A stretch of 52,761 nt of DNA, taken from Alistipes sp. (lineage in GTDB: Bacteria; Bacteroidota; Bacteroidia; Bacteroidales; Rikenellaceae). The first letter of the stretch is position 1; each line of letters opens with the position of its first letter. Below the pieces are notes generated by a model. It was not told the origin of the DNA, did not search any database, and worked only from the letters and a program-made list of their open reading frames with translations. A program made the position numbers and the translations under genes. This document shows, piece by piece, positions 1-8,672 of this stretch. The stretch spans positions 1 to 52,761 of the forward strand of contig JAFVRC010000021.1 of the NCBI GenBank assembly GCA_017504485.1, read 5' to 3'.

Positions 1-274
1 GATAGCCCTCACGGTCGGCCTGACGGCTCATAGCCAGATACATACCCACCTCTGTACACTCGCCTACAAAGTGATTGTTGAGTCCTTCGAGCAACTCGGG
101 GCTCGAACCCTTGCCATCGCCCAACTTGTGCTCAGTGACAAACTGCAAATCGCCCTCGGCCTCCTCGACCTCTACGAACTTCTCCGCCGGAACTTTGCAC
201 AACGGGCAACGCTCGGGTGCCTCATTTCCCTCATGAATATAACCACATACGGTACAACGCCATTTCTTTGCCAT
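1..274 (-). CDS. Reverse rubrerythrin, N-terminal part (runs off the window)
   Basis: Only the first 91 codons are inside the window; the gene continues past base 1. The start ATG is at 274. The protein opens with a rubredoxin-like iron site, CTVCGY near residues 7-12 and CPLC near residues 23-26, followed by the beginning of a ferritin-like helix ([20 protein letters not shown]). A rubredoxin domain placed before the diiron domain is the order of 'reverse' rubrerythrins, which reduce hydrogen peroxide in anaerobes with electrons passed through the rubredoxin centre. The protein is cytoplasmic. A perfect Bacteroidota promoter lies just upstream (327-358). The family call is firm. The diiron ligands of the later helices are outside the window. 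Confidence 0.9.
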   Translation of the reverse strand, partial: MAKKWRCTVCGYIHEGNEAPERCPLCKVPAEKFVEVEEAEGDLQFVTEHKLGDGKGSSPELLEGLNNHFVGECTEVGMYLAMSRQADREGY

Positions 275-326
275 AATCTTAAATCTTTTTTTATAGGTTT
301 ATACTTGTTTTATCTGTTTGCTACTG

Positions 327-358
327 CAAAGATACGAAACCTTCGGCATAGATGCAAA
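327..358 (-). promoter_or_regulatory. Promoter of the rubrerythrin gene
   Basis: On the minus strand TTTG (358-355) is followed after exactly 20 bases by TATCTTTG (334-327). This matches the Bacteroidota housekeeping promoter TTTG-N19/21-TAnnTTTG. Transcription should start near 320, giving a leader of about 46 bases before the ATG at 274. Confidence 0.8.
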
Positions 359-389
359 TCATAAATTTTTATCGCACCATAAGCACAAC

Positions 390-1319
390 TTATAAACGCA
401 CCCGTTGCGCCAACAGATGCTCGACAAGTCCCACATCGGTACAATCTTTCAGCACTACGCGCTTCTCGCCGTCAAGCAGGTAGAGCGACGGTATAGCACG
501 TAAATCGTAGCTCTCCGTGCGTCGCAGAGTGCAGCCACGGTCGATGGCATTTATCCATTCGCGCGGTATCTCGGAACTATGGCTCTGCCACGCCTCCAAA
601 TCCTCATCGGGATAGAGTGCAAGCAGCGTGAGCCTCCGCTCCTTCAACATCGCGGCAATTAGCGGCGAGCGTTGCAGGGCGGCCGATATATCGCGACACA
701 TAGCGCATCCCGGATTGTGAAAGTAGATTAGCGTATAGTCGCTCTTCAGGTCGTAGAGCGAGTGGCAGTTATTGTCGGCAAGGGTGTAGAGTATATCGTT
801 GGCCGCACGCCCCACGCGGTTTTGCGAGGCGAGGCGCAGATCATACTCGGGTGCAAGCTTCTCGTAGCGGTCGTAGTGCGGCGAAGCCACAAGGGCTTCG
901 AGTACGGGGATATAGAGTTCATCGCTCCGCAGGGGCGAATTGGGGTCATGCAACACCCGCTCGGCCAACATAGCGAAGTAGTCGGTCATCGGCCGCGATA
1001 TCGCAGCACGCTGCATAAGGCGGCGTATAGGCTCACCATTCTCTGGCCCAACCAGCTCTCCGACGTATGTGGCATAGGCACGGAGCATCTGCATTGTATC
1101 GAGCGAGGCAAGGCGCAACGTATCGGCAAAGTCGAAGTTATCCCAATAGTGCTCGAGCATATAGTCGCGTACGGCATCGGGGGATATATGTCGCGGAACG
1201 ACGGGCACACGAAACTCGCTCCGTGCCACGGACAACGGCTCGGCCTTACGTTCCTTCGACTTCAGGGAGCAAGCCGCTGTGGTCAGCGCGAGGATAAGTA
1301 TAAAAAACAGATGCTTCAT
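390..1319 (-). CDS. Lipoprotein with DUF5106-like and thioredoxin-like domains
   Basis: 309 residues from the ATG at 1319. A GTG start 12 codons upstream is open, but it would place MLRVTKILYICT ahead of an otherwise ideal signal sequence (MKHLFFILILALTTAACS), so I prefer 1319. The segment ends in a Cys after TAA, which suggests a lipoprotein; the lipobox is imperfect. The middle contains the HYWDNFDFADT motif typical of DUF5106 proteins of Bacteroidota. The C-terminal half has a thioredoxin-like fold with CAMC after YFHNPG and a likely cis-proline in RAIPSLYLLD. It is probably an envelope thiol-disulfide protein. The substrate cannot be told from sequence. It stands alone between the rubrerythrin gene and the divergent permease. 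Confidence 0.75.
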   Translation of the reverse strand: MKHLFFILILALTTAACSLKSKERKAEPLSVARSEFRVPVVPRHISPDAVRDYMLEHYWDNFDFADTLRLASLDTMQMLRAYATYVGELVGPENGEPIRRLMQRAAISRPMTDYFAMLAERVLHDPNSPLRSDELYIPVLEALVASPHYDRYEKLAPEYDLRLASQNRVGRAANDILYTLADNNCHSLYDLKSDYTLIYFHNPGCAMCRDISAALQRSPLIAAMLKERRLTLLALYPDEDLEAWQSHSSEIPREWINAIDRGCTLRRTESYDLRAIPSLYLLDGEKRVVLKDCTDVGLVEHLLAQRVRL

Positions 1320-1434
1320 AGTGCAAATATACAAAATTTTCGTCACCCGCAACACACGCGCCTCACTCCGTTTGGCTCAATTATTGCGCAAGCAGGGCGA
1401 TAGTGTAACACCAATCAAAAAAAACGATAGAACT

Positions 1435-2895
1435 ATGGACACATCTAACAAAAAGGGGTTCCGTCTCTCGGTGATGACCCTCGCAATTATGAACGTGACC
1501 GCCGTGGTTAGTCTGCGTGGCTTGGCAGCCGAGTCGGTCTATGGCCTCTCGTCAGCCTTCTACTACCTATTCGCCGCGGTGGTATTTCTCGTGCCTACGG
1601 CTCTCGTGGCGGCCGAACTTGCGGCGATGTTCTCCGACAAGCAGGGCGGAGTATTTCGCTGGGTGGGTGAGGCTTTCGGTGCGCGTGCCGGCTTTGTGGC
1701 GATATTTCTGCAATGGATACAATCGACCATTTGGTACCCCACGGTCCTCACCTTTGGCGCCGTGTCAATCGCCTTTATAGGCATGGATCAAACGCACGAT
1801 ATGGCCCTCGCCTCGAACAAGATGTTCACGCTGGCCGTAGTGTTGGCCATCTATTGGATAGCCACCTTCATATCGCTCAAAGGTCTCGGCTGGGTGGGCA
1901 AAATCAGCAAGTGGGGCGGACTCATCGGCACCATCATCCCTGCCGCACTGCTCATCATCCTCGGCATAGCCTACCTCTCGACGGGCGGCCACAACAATAT
2001 GAATATGTCGGCCGGTTGGCTTCCCGACCTCGGCAACTTCGACAATCTGGTGCTCGCCAGCGGCATATTCCTCTTCTACGCGGGTATGGAGATGATGGGC
2101 GTACACGTTATGGAGGTCGATAATCCGAGTCGCAACTACCCGAAAGCGATACTTCTCGGCTCGCTCGTCACGGTACTCATCTTCATCTTCGGCACCTTCT
2201 CGCTAGGCTTCATCATTCCGGCCAAGGATGTCAATCTCACGCAGTCGCTGCTCATAGGCTTCGACCGCTACTTCGACTACTTCAAGGCTTCGTGGGCCTC
2301 GCCTGTGCTCGCCATAGCCCTGATGTTCGGCGTCTTGGCCGGTGTGCTGACGTGGGTTGCAGGTCCATCGAAGGGTATCTTCACCGTGGGCAAGGCTGGC
2401 TATCTGCCACCATTCTTCCAGCGCACAAACCAGAATGGCGTGCAGCGCAACATCCTGCTCGTGCAGGGAGCCATCGTCACACTTCTCTCGTTGCTCTTCG
2501 TGGTTATGCCATCGGTGCAGTCCTTCTATCAGATACTCTCGCAACTGACCGCTATGCTATACCTTATTATGTATATGATGATGTTCGCCTCGGCCATCGT
2601 GCTACGCTACCGTCTTTCGAAGACCGAGCGTCCGTTCCGCCTCGGAGGCAACTTCACGATGTGGCTTATTGCCGGAGTCGGTTTCCTCGGCTCGCTGCTC
2701 GCCTTCGTATTGAGTTTCATACCGCCCGCACAGATTGCCACGGGCAGCAAGAGCGTATGGTTCTCGATTCTCATCGGCGGGGGCATTGTAATGATTGCCC
2801 TACCACTGATTATCTACGCGTTACGTCGTCCATCGTGGCTCAGCAAGGATGCGACCGATGCCTTTGCCCCCTTCTCGTGGGAGCAAACCAAATAG
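1435..2895 (+). CDS. APC-family amino acid permease, GadC-like
   Basis: 486 residues from the ATG at 1435. An upstream in-frame extension to 1279 lacks membrane character and overlaps the divergent gene, so I reject it. About twelve hydrophobic segments are visible. The first reads LAIMNVTAVVSLRGLAAESVYGL, close to the N-terminus of the glutamate:GABA antiporter group (GadC, YjeM-like), and GGVFRWVGEAFG after the second segment is also typical. The protein should be an inner-membrane amino acid antiporter or permease. No glutamate decarboxylase or glutaminase gene is adjacent, so a role in acid resistance is only a possibility. It ends at a hairpin terminator shared with trxA. Confidence 0.85.
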   Translation: MDTSNKKGFRLSVMTLAIMNVTAVVSLRGLAAESVYGLSSAFYYLFAAVVFLVPTALVAAELAAMFSDKQGGVFRWVGEAFGARAGFVAIFLQWIQSTIWYPTVLTFGAVSIAFIGMDQTHDMALASNKMFTLAVVLAIYWIATFISLKGLGWVGKISKWGGLIGTIIPAALLIILGIAYLSTGGHNNMNMSAGWLPDLGNFDNLVLASGIFLFYAGMEMMGVHVMEVDNPSRNYPKAILLGSLVTVLIFIFGTFSLGFIIPAKDVNLTQSLLIGFDRYFDYFKASWASPVLAIALMFGVLAGVLTWVAGPSKGIFTVGKAGYLPPFFQRTNQNGVQRNILLVQGAIVTLLSLLFVVMPSVQSFYQILSQLTAMLYLIMYMMMFASAIVLRYRLSKTERPFRLGGNFTMWLIAGVGFLGSLLAFVLSFIPPAQIATGSKSVWFSILIGGGIVMIALPLIIYALRRPSWLSKDATDAFAPFSWEQTK

Positions 2896-2901
2896 ACACG
2901 A

Positions 2902-2938
2902 AGAGGGGCTGTCCAACAATGTGTTGCGACAGCCCCTT
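2902..2938. terminator. Bidirectional hairpin terminator between permease and trxA
   Basis: AGGGGCTGTC (2904-2913) pairs perfectly with GACAGCCCCT (2928-2937), with a loop of 14 bases that can itself pair (CAACA/TGTTG). It lies between two convergent stop codons, so it can serve both strands. The core GGGGC..CAACA..TGTTG..GCCCC also appears in the terminator at 8618-8654. Confidence 0.8.
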
Positions 2939-2959
2939 GTGTTTGACGCACGACCACTA

Positions 2960-3274
2960 TTAGAGCAGCGCGTCAATCTTGGCCTTCAAATCGGCCTTCG
3001 AAATTGCACCAACGTGCTTATCGACCTGCTCGCCATTCTTCAGAAAGACGATGGTAGGGATATTGCGCACGCGGTATGCAGCCGTGATATCGTCGCACGA
3101 ATCGACATCACACTTGCCGATATTCACGCGGTCGCCATACTCCTCGGCCAACTCCTCGATGATTGGCGATACCATGCGGCAAGGGCCGCACCACTCTGCC
3201 CAAAAGTCAATAACCAAAGGCTTCGACTCTGCCAAGAGAGCCTCATAATTCTCGTTGTTGATTGTAAGTGCCAT
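2960..3274 (-). CDS. trxA: Thioredoxin
   Basis: 104 residues, the usual length of a single-domain thioredoxin. The active site WCGPC is at residues 28-32 (FWAEWCGPCRMV), the conserved Asp-rich strand KCDVDS follows, and the cis-proline loop is IPTIVFLKNG. It is a cytoplasmic disulfide reductase acting with thioredoxin reductase. It begins 34 bases after dnaE ends on the same strand and no promoter box is visible in that gap, so dnaE and trxA are probably co-transcribed. Confidence 0.96.
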   Translation of the reverse strand: MALTINNENYEALLAESKPLVIDFWAEWCGPCRMVSPIIEELAEEYGDRVNIGKCDVDSCDDITAAYRVRNIPTIVFLKNGEQVDKHVGAISKADLKAKIDALL

Positions 3275-3308
3275 AATGCTTTGTGTGTTTTATAGGTTTA
3301 AGAAAAAA

Positions 3309-6300
3309 TTAGTTTATCACATATTTCAACTTCGACTCGACAAGGTAGTCCGACAGCTCCTTCGTGAGCGACACCTTATACTTACGCGAGTGCATATCCA
3401 CCGAGACACCCTCGGTCGGATCGACGATCGTAATCTTCAACGTCGCCTTACCCTTTGAGCGCTTCACCACACCGAGCAGTCGCTCGATAAATTCATGGTC
3501 GAGTTGGTGCGTTGCTACCGAGATGTGGAGGCTGCGCATCCCCTCACTCACCTCGTTGAGTTGCGTGATTGATGACACGCGGAGATTGACCTTCTGCGTA
3601 TATCGATTACGCTCCACGCGACCACGCACAAGCAGGTAGTAGTCGTTGAACATCTTCGGGCGGTGAGTCTCGTACTCCTTGCGGTAGAACTTAAACTCGT
3701 GCATGCCCGAGTAATCCTCGAGCACCATCGAGCCTGCACTCTCGTTGTTCGCCATCGTAAACTGCTTGGTCGAGGTGACCACTCCGGCCACGGTAATCTC
3801 CTTACCCTCCAGGTTGTCGAGATTCTTGAGATCCGCGAGTGAAGCGTTGCAGTAGCTCTGTATAATCACCTTGTAGTCGTCGAGCGGATGCGATGATAGA
3901 TAGAGGCCCAGAACGCCCTTCTCGGCATTGAGCATCGCAAGGTTGCTCATCACCTCACCTGCGGCAGGCTGCGGCCGCTGTATATCAACGTGGCCCTCAT
4001 CGCCGCCGAAGAGGCTCTGCTGGGCATTATTCTTCTCCTGCTGGAATCGTTGTCCATAGCGCAGCAGTGCATCAATAAGCGTACCACCGGCCATCGAGTC
4101 GCGTGCGTCGGGCACAAAGAGTTTGCAGCGGTGGAAGTCGAGCAACGAATCGAGCGCACCACCATAGGCAAGGCTCTCGAAACACTTGCGGTTGATGACC
4201 GAGAAGTTTATACGCTCGACAAAGTCGTAGATATCCTTGAAGCGACCTCCACGCTCACGCTCGGCAATCATCGACGTTACGGCGCCCTCACCCACACCCT
4301 TGATGGCTGCCAGACCGAAGCGCACGTCGCCGTTCTTGTTCGACGAGAATCGCAGCAACGACTCATTGACATCAGGCGGCAGAACGCTGATATCCATCTG
4401 TCGGCACTCGCTCATATAGAGCTCCAACTTCTCGATACTATTGAGATTTGAACTGAGCAGGGCTGCCATATACTCCGACGGATAGTTGGCCTTCAGATAG
4501 GCGGTTTGATAGGCCACCCACGAGTAGCAGGTTGCGTGCGACTTATTGAAGGCATAGGAGGCGAACTTCTCCCAATCGGCCCATATTTTGCCGAGCACCT
4601 TGCGGTCGTGGCCATTCTCGGCACCACCCTTCAGGAACTTCGGCTTGAGCTCGTCGAGCTTCTCCTTAATCTTCTTACCCATCGCCTTACGGAGCGTATC
4701 GGCCTCACCGCGCGTGAAGTTGCCGAGCAGACGCGAGAGAAGCATCACCTGCTCCTGATAGACCGTAATGCCGTAAGTATCTTTCAGGTACTTCTCCATC
4801 ACCGGAATATCGTACTCGATAGGCTTACGCCCCTGCTTGCGGTCAATAAAGTCCGGAATATAGTCCATCGGGCCCGGGCGATAGAGGGCATTCATCGCAA
4901 TCAAATCCTCGAACACCGTAGGCTGCAACTCGCGCAGATACTTCTGCATACCGTCGGACTCGAATTGGAAGGTTCCGAGCGTGCGTCCCTCGCAGTAGAG
5001 CTTATAGGTCTTTTCATCGTCAATCGGGATATTGTCGATATCGACCTCCACACCCTTCGTATGGCGGATATTCTCCACCGCATCCTTCATAATCGAGAGG
5101 TTTTTCAAGCCGAGGAAGTCCATCTTGATAAGTCCCGTATCCTCGATTACCGAGCCCTCGTACTGCGTCACGAGAATCTTCTCGCCCGTCTCCTTGTCAT
5201 CGGCTGTCGATACCGGCACCCAATCGGTTATATCATCGCGGCAGATGATCGTACCGCAGGCGTGCACACCCGTACCGCGCACATTACCCTCCAACTCACG
5301 CGCGTATTTTATCGTGTCGCGCATTATCGGGTCATCCGAATTCTCAGCCTGCTGCAGCTCGGGAACGGCATTTATGGCATTCGTAAGGTTTATCTTCAGC
5401 TGCTTATCCTTATCCTTCGGGTCGGTGATGCGGTCGGGCACTAGCTTGCACAGACGATCCGACTCCGGAAGCGGCAACTTCTGTACACGAGCCACATCCT
5501 TCAAGGCCATCTTGGTAGCCATCGTACCATAGGTGATGATGTGCGCCACCTTCTCCTTGCCGTACTTCTTGGTCACCCAGTCGAGCACGCGGCCGCGCCC
5601 CTCATCATCGAAATCGATATCAATATCGGGCAGCGAGATACGGTCTGGGTTCAGGAATCGCTCGAAGAGCAGGTCGTACTTGATAGGGTCTATCTGCGTA
5701 ATGCCCAGGCAGTATGCCACAGCCGAGCCGGCAGCCGAGCCACGGCCAGGGCCTACCCACACACCGAGTTCCTCGCGTGCGGCACGGATAAAGTCCTGCA
5801 CGATAAGGAAGTAACCCGGAAAACCCATTGTCTTCATAATATAGAGTTCGAAGCGCAGACGCTCGGCCACCTCCTCCGAGAGCGGCGTGCCGTAACGCTT
5901 TGTCGCGCCCTCCATCGTGAGCTGCGCGAGGTAGTCGGCCTCGAACTTTATGCGGTAGAGTTTGTCGTAGCCTCCGAGTCGCTCAATCTTCTTCTTGGCG
6001 GCCTCTTCATCGAGCACCACCTCGCCATTCTCGTTACGCGTAAATTCGTCGAAGAGTTCCTGCTCCGTGATGCGCGAGCGATACTCCTCCTCCGTACCGA
6101 ACTCGGCAGGAATAGGGAACACCGGCATAATAGGCGCGTGGTCAATAGAGTAACGTTCCACCTTGTCGCATATAGCCACCGTATTTTCGAGAGCCTCGGG
6201 CCACTCGGCAAATATAGTTGCCATCTCGGCCGTGGTCTTCATCCACTCCTGCTTCGAGTATAGCATTCGCTTCGGGTCGTCGAGATCCTTGCCCGTGCTC

Positions 6301-7310
6301 AAACATATCAGGCGATCGTGAGCCTCTGCATCGCTCTCCTCGACGAAATGCACATCGTTGGTACATATTATATTTATGTCGAGTTTGCGAGCCATAGCCA
6401 CCAAATGCTCATTCACCTTGCGCTGTATATGATATGTCTCGTGGTTAGCGTGCTCGACGGTCGCACGATGGAGCTGCAACTCGATGTAGTAATCCTCACC
6501 AAAGAGGTTCTTGAACCACAGAGCCGCCTCCTCGGCTTCCTGCAGTCGCCCCTGCTGTATAAGTTGCGGTAGCTCGCCGCCGAGGCAGGCCGAGCAGCAG
6601 ATGATACCCTCGTGAAAACGCTCCAAGTCACCACGATCGGTACGCGGACGGTAGTAGTAGCCGTCGGTCCACGCTCGCGAAACGATTTTCAGCAGATTCT
6701 TGTAACCCGTTATATTCTTGGCCAAGAGGATAAGGTGATAACCTCCCTGATCTTCCTTGTACGCCTTATCTTTAAGGCTCTTGTCGCCACGGCGCGAAAC
6801 ATACACCTCGCAGCCGACAATAGGCTTGAACGGCGGTGTATTCTCCATCTCGACAATGACCTCACGAGCCTTCACCGCATCAAAGCCGAACTCCTTCTGC
6901 ATCGCTTCAAGGTCGCCTATCACGGCTGCAAGCGAGGCGAGCTCTCCGGACTGCTCCTCACCAAGTTCAAAATCCTTATCGGCCTTTTTCGCAGCAGCAA
7001 TCTCGGCATCAATTCGCCCCTTCAACGCACTCTTCTCGGCGAGAAGTGCCGCGAGGTCGCCATGCTCGCTCTGCAACGTGAGCATCTTGTCGAGCAGCTT
7101 CTTGAGAGACTTCTCGCGCGAAGCCTTCGCACCATTCACTTTGCCGACATAGTTCATAAACTCCTTGATGGCGAACATATTGCCGTGGTCGGTAATGGCA
7201 AGGCCCGGCATGCCGTCCTTGATAGCCTTATCGACAAGCTTTTTGACACTCGCTTGACCATCAAGTATCGAGTACTGGGTGTGAGTATGAAGGTGTACGA
7301 AACGACTCAT
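3309..7310 (-). CDS. dnaE: DNA polymerase III alpha subunit
   Basis: 1333 residues; catalytic chain of the replicative polymerase. It opens with a PHP domain (HLHTHTQYSILDG, then ITDHGNMFAIKEF). Residues about 60-160 are a Lys/Glu/Ala-rich insert absent from E. coli DnaE, after which the PHP domain resumes at KPIVGCEVYV. The palm carries the catalytic acidic motif PDIDIDFDDEGRGR near residue 565, and the sequence VGPGRGSAAGS precedes it. Helix-hairpin-helix and OB-fold sequences (EGKEITVAGVVTS) occupy the C-terminal third. The N-terminus is directly behind a -7 box at 7351-7358. trxA follows on the same strand. Confidence 0.97.
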   Translation of the reverse strand: MSRFVHLHTHTQYSILDGQASVKKLVDKAIKDGMPGLAITDHGNMFAIKEFMNYVGKVNGAKASREKSLKKLLDKMLTLQSEHGDLAALLAEKSALKGRIDAEIAAAKKADKDFELGEEQSGELASLAAVIGDLEAMQKEFGFDAVKAREVIVEMENTPPFKPIVGCEVYVSRRGDKSLKDKAYKEDQGGYHLILLAKNITGYKNLLKIVSRAWTDGYYYRPRTDRGDLERFHEGIICCSACLGGELPQLIQQGRLQEAEEAALWFKNLFGEDYYIELQLHRATVEHANHETYHIQRKVNEHLVAMARKLDINIICTNDVHFVEESDAEAHDRLICLSTGKDLDDPKRMLYSKQEWMKTTAEMATIFAEWPEALENTVAICDKVERYSIDHAPIMPVFPIPAEFGTEEEYRSRITEQELFDEFTRNENGEVVLDEEAAKKKIERLGGYDKLYRIKFEADYLAQLTMEGATKRYGTPLSEEVAERLRFELYIMKTMGFPGYFLIVQDFIRAAREELGVWVGPGRGSAAGSAVAYCLGITQIDPIKYDLLFERFLNPDRISLPDIDIDFDDEGRGRVLDWVTKKYGKEKVAHIITYGTMATKMALKDVARVQKLPLPESDRLCKLVPDRITDPKDKDKQLKINLTNAINAVPELQQAENSDDPIMRDTIKYARELEGNVRGTGVHACGTIICRDDITDWVPVSTADDKETGEKILVTQYEGSVIEDTGLIKMDFLGLKNLSIMKDAVENIRHTKGVEVDIDNIPIDDEKTYKLYCEGRTLGTFQFESDGMQKYLRELQPTVFEDLIAMNALYRPGPMDYIPDFIDRKQGRKPIEYDIPVMEKYLKDTYGITVYQEQVMLLSRLLGNFTRGEADTLRKAMGKKIKEKLDELKPKFLKGGAENGHDRKVLGKIWADWEKFASYAFNKSHATCYSWVAYQTAYLKANYPSEYMAALLSSNLNSIEKLELYMSECRQMDISVLPPDVNESLLRFSSNKNGDVRFGLAAIKGVGEGAVTSMIAERERGGRFKDIYDFVERINFSVINRKCFESLAYGGALDSLLDFHRCKLFVPDARDSMAGGTLIDALLRYGQRFQQEKNNAQQSLFGGDEGHVDIQRPQPAAGEVMSNLAMLNAEKGVLGLYLSSHPLDDYKVIIQSYCNASLADLKNLDNLEGKEITVAGVVTSTKQFTMANNESAGSMVLEDYSGMHEFKFYRKEYETHRPKMFNDYYLLVRGRVERNRYTQKVNLRVSSITQLNEVSEGMRSLHISVATHQLDHEFIERLLGVVKRSKGKATLKITIVDPTEGVSVDMHSRKYKVSLTKELSDYLVESKLKYVIN

Positions 7311-7350
7311 ATTGCTGCGGTAGTAGTAGTATTATGGTTCAATGCTGTTG

Positions 7351-7358
7351 CAAAGATA
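7351..7358 (-). promoter_or_regulatory. -7 box of the dnaE promoter
   Basis: TATCTTTG on the minus strand, 41 bases ahead of the dnaE ATG. No exact TTTG is found 19-21 bases upstream, so only the -7 element is well supported. The predicted leader is about 34 bases. Confidence 0.6.
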
Positions 7359-7439
7359 TACTTTTTTTTCACAAAGCCTACGGCTCGGTTATTGTAAGTT
7401 ATCAACACAGACAACTTTTTTACCAACAACTTTTCCAAA

Positions 7440-7646
7440 ATGGCTATGCAGGTAGATGAGAGAGTGGTAGTTGCTGAGTACAACACCTCGGTAGAGGCCG
7501 AAATGGCAAAGAGCATACTCGCTTGTGCGGGAATTGAGGCAACAATCGACAATCAATACACCATACTGCCGGGAACACGCGCACGCCTCATCGTCGCTGC
7601 GTCCGACTATCGGCAGGCACTGACACTTCTTCGCCTGCGCGACTAA
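7440..7646 (+). CDS. Small DUF2007 protein (putative signal-transducing family)
   Basis: 68 residues. The pattern VVVAEYNTSVEAEMAKSIL then AGIEATIDNQ and a C-terminal IVAASDYRQALTLL fits DUF2007, a ferredoxin-like small domain resembling PII-type folds and often called 'putative signal transducing protein'. The function is unknown. It starts 129 bases from the divergent dnaE start. A near-perfect 22-bp inverted repeat at 7681-7702 follows it and could be part of its 3' end or an operator of fabI. Confidence 0.75.
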   Translation: MAMQVDERVVVAEYNTSVEAEMAKSILACAGIEATIDNQYTILPGTRARLIVAASDYRQALTLLRLRD

Positions 7647-7680
7647 GCGCCACGTCATATCGCACATCACACCATTTGCC

Positions 7681-7702
7681 ACCATTATTGCGCAACAATG
7701 GT
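7681..7702. repeat. 22-bp near-perfect inverted repeat upstream of the fabI promoter
   Basis: The left half ACCATTATTGC mirrors the right half GCAACAATGGT with one mismatched pair; the centre is TTGCGCAA. It ends 21 bases before the fabI -7 box and therefore overlaps the expected -33 region. No T-run follows directly; the nearest begins about 13 bases later. This placement suits a repressor or activator site better than a terminator, but neither is proved. Confidence 0.5.
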
Positions 7703-7723
7703 GCGAGGTGCCGCTTTTTTTAC

Positions 7724-7731
7724 TACCTTTG
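7724..7731 (+). promoter_or_regulatory. -7 box of the fabI promoter
   Basis: TACCTTTG matches TAnnTTTG. The start of transcription would fall near 7738, about 33 bases before the fabI ATG. No good TTTG is seen at -33, where the inverted repeat 7681-7702 lies, which may point to activator dependence. Confidence 0.6.
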
Positions 7732-7770
7732 TAGCGAAAACCGCAACCAAACTCAAAAAAATTTGAAGCT

Positions 7771-8592
7771 ATGGCCTACAACTTACTGAAAGGTAAAAAA
7801 GGAATTATATTCGGTGCGCTCAACGATAACTCTATCGCTTGGAAGGTTGCCGAGCGTGTCGTCGAAGAGGGAGCCGAAATCGTATTGACCAACACCCCTG
7901 TTTCGATACGTCTGGGCACCATCAACACCCTCGCCGAGCAGTGCAATTCGATCGTCATACCGGCCGACGCTACGAACGTCGAAGAACTTGAGAATCTTGT
8001 AGATAAAGCCCTCGAGCACTTCGGCGGCAAGTTCGACTTTGTGCTACACTCGGTGGGCATGTCGCCCAACGTGCGCAAGGGCCGCGCATACACCGACCTA
8101 GACTACTCGTTTATGGACAAGACGCTCGACATCTCGGCCGTCTCGTTCCACAAACTGTTGCAGACGCTCTACAAGCGCGATGCACTGAACGAGTGGGGCT
8201 CGGTAGTCGCCCTGTCATACATAGCCGCCGAGCGAGCCTTTGCCGGTTACAGCGATATGGCCGATGCCAAAGCAATGCTGCAATCCATAGCCCGCAATTT
8301 CGGCGTGATATATGGCGCAGAGCGCAAGGTGCGCATAAACACCGTGTCGCAGTCGCCAACCCCGACCACCGCAGGGCAAGGCATCAGCGGTATGCAGATG
8401 ATGTTCGACTTCGCCGACCACATGTCGCCTCTTGGCAACGCCTCGGCCTCGGAGTGTGCAGACTATATCGTCACACTCTTTTCGGACTTCACGCGCAAGG
8501 TCACGATGCAGAACCTCTACCACGACGGAGGCTACTCATCAGCAGGCCTTACCGAGCGACTCATAACCGATTATATTGCTCCCAAAGAGTAA
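7771..8592 (+). CDS. fabI: Enoyl-[acyl-carrier-protein] reductase (NADH), FabI type
   Basis: 273 residues. FabI reduces the trans-2-enoyl-ACP double bond, the last step of each fatty acid elongation cycle, in the cytoplasm. The short-chain dehydrogenase fold is plain: the nucleotide-binding start GIIFGALNDNSIAW (residues 11-24), Tyr150, and the catalytic Tyr160-X6-Lys167 of FabI (GYSDMADAKAML). The C-terminus ends with NLYHDGGYSSAGL. It has its own -7 box and a strong hairpin terminator after its stop. Confidence 0.96.
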   Translation: MAYNLLKGKKGIIFGALNDNSIAWKVAERVVEEGAEIVLTNTPVSIRLGTINTLAEQCNSIVIPADATNVEELENLVDKALEHFGGKFDFVLHSVGMSPNVRKGRAYTDLDYSFMDKTLDISAVSFHKLLQTLYKRDALNEWGSVVALSYIAAERAFAGYSDMADAKAMLQSIARNFGVIYGAERKVRINTVSQSPTPTTAGQGISGMQMMFDFADHMSPLGNASASECADYIVTLFSDFTRKVTMQNLYHDGGYSSAGLTERLITDYIAPKE

Positions 8593-8617
8593 TCGAAAAC
8601 AAAGTACAAAAAAAAGC

Positions 8618-8654
8618 AAAGGGGCCGCTCAACACCTTGTTGAACAGCCCCTTT
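8618..8654. terminator. Bidirectional hairpin terminator after fabI
   Basis: AAAGGGGC (8618-8625) pairs with GCCCCTTT (8647-8654), and inner TCAACA pairs with TGTTGA. It lies between the convergent stops of fabI and the small acidic protein gene, so it can act on both. Confidence 0.85.
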
Positions 8655-8672
8655 AACTTTGACAACAACTCA

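Noticed and set aside
1324-1331. TATATTTG on the minus strand as the promoter of the thioredoxin-fold lipoprotein gene.
   Set aside because: It lies only 5 bases before the chosen ATG and has no -33 partner; it would need a leaderless transcript.
1380-1391. ATTATTGCGCAA shared with the repeat before fabI, as a regulon site.
   Set aside because: TTGCGCAA also turns up inside coding sequence in this window and the copy here lacks the flanking inverted arms, so two sites are too few to claim a regulon.
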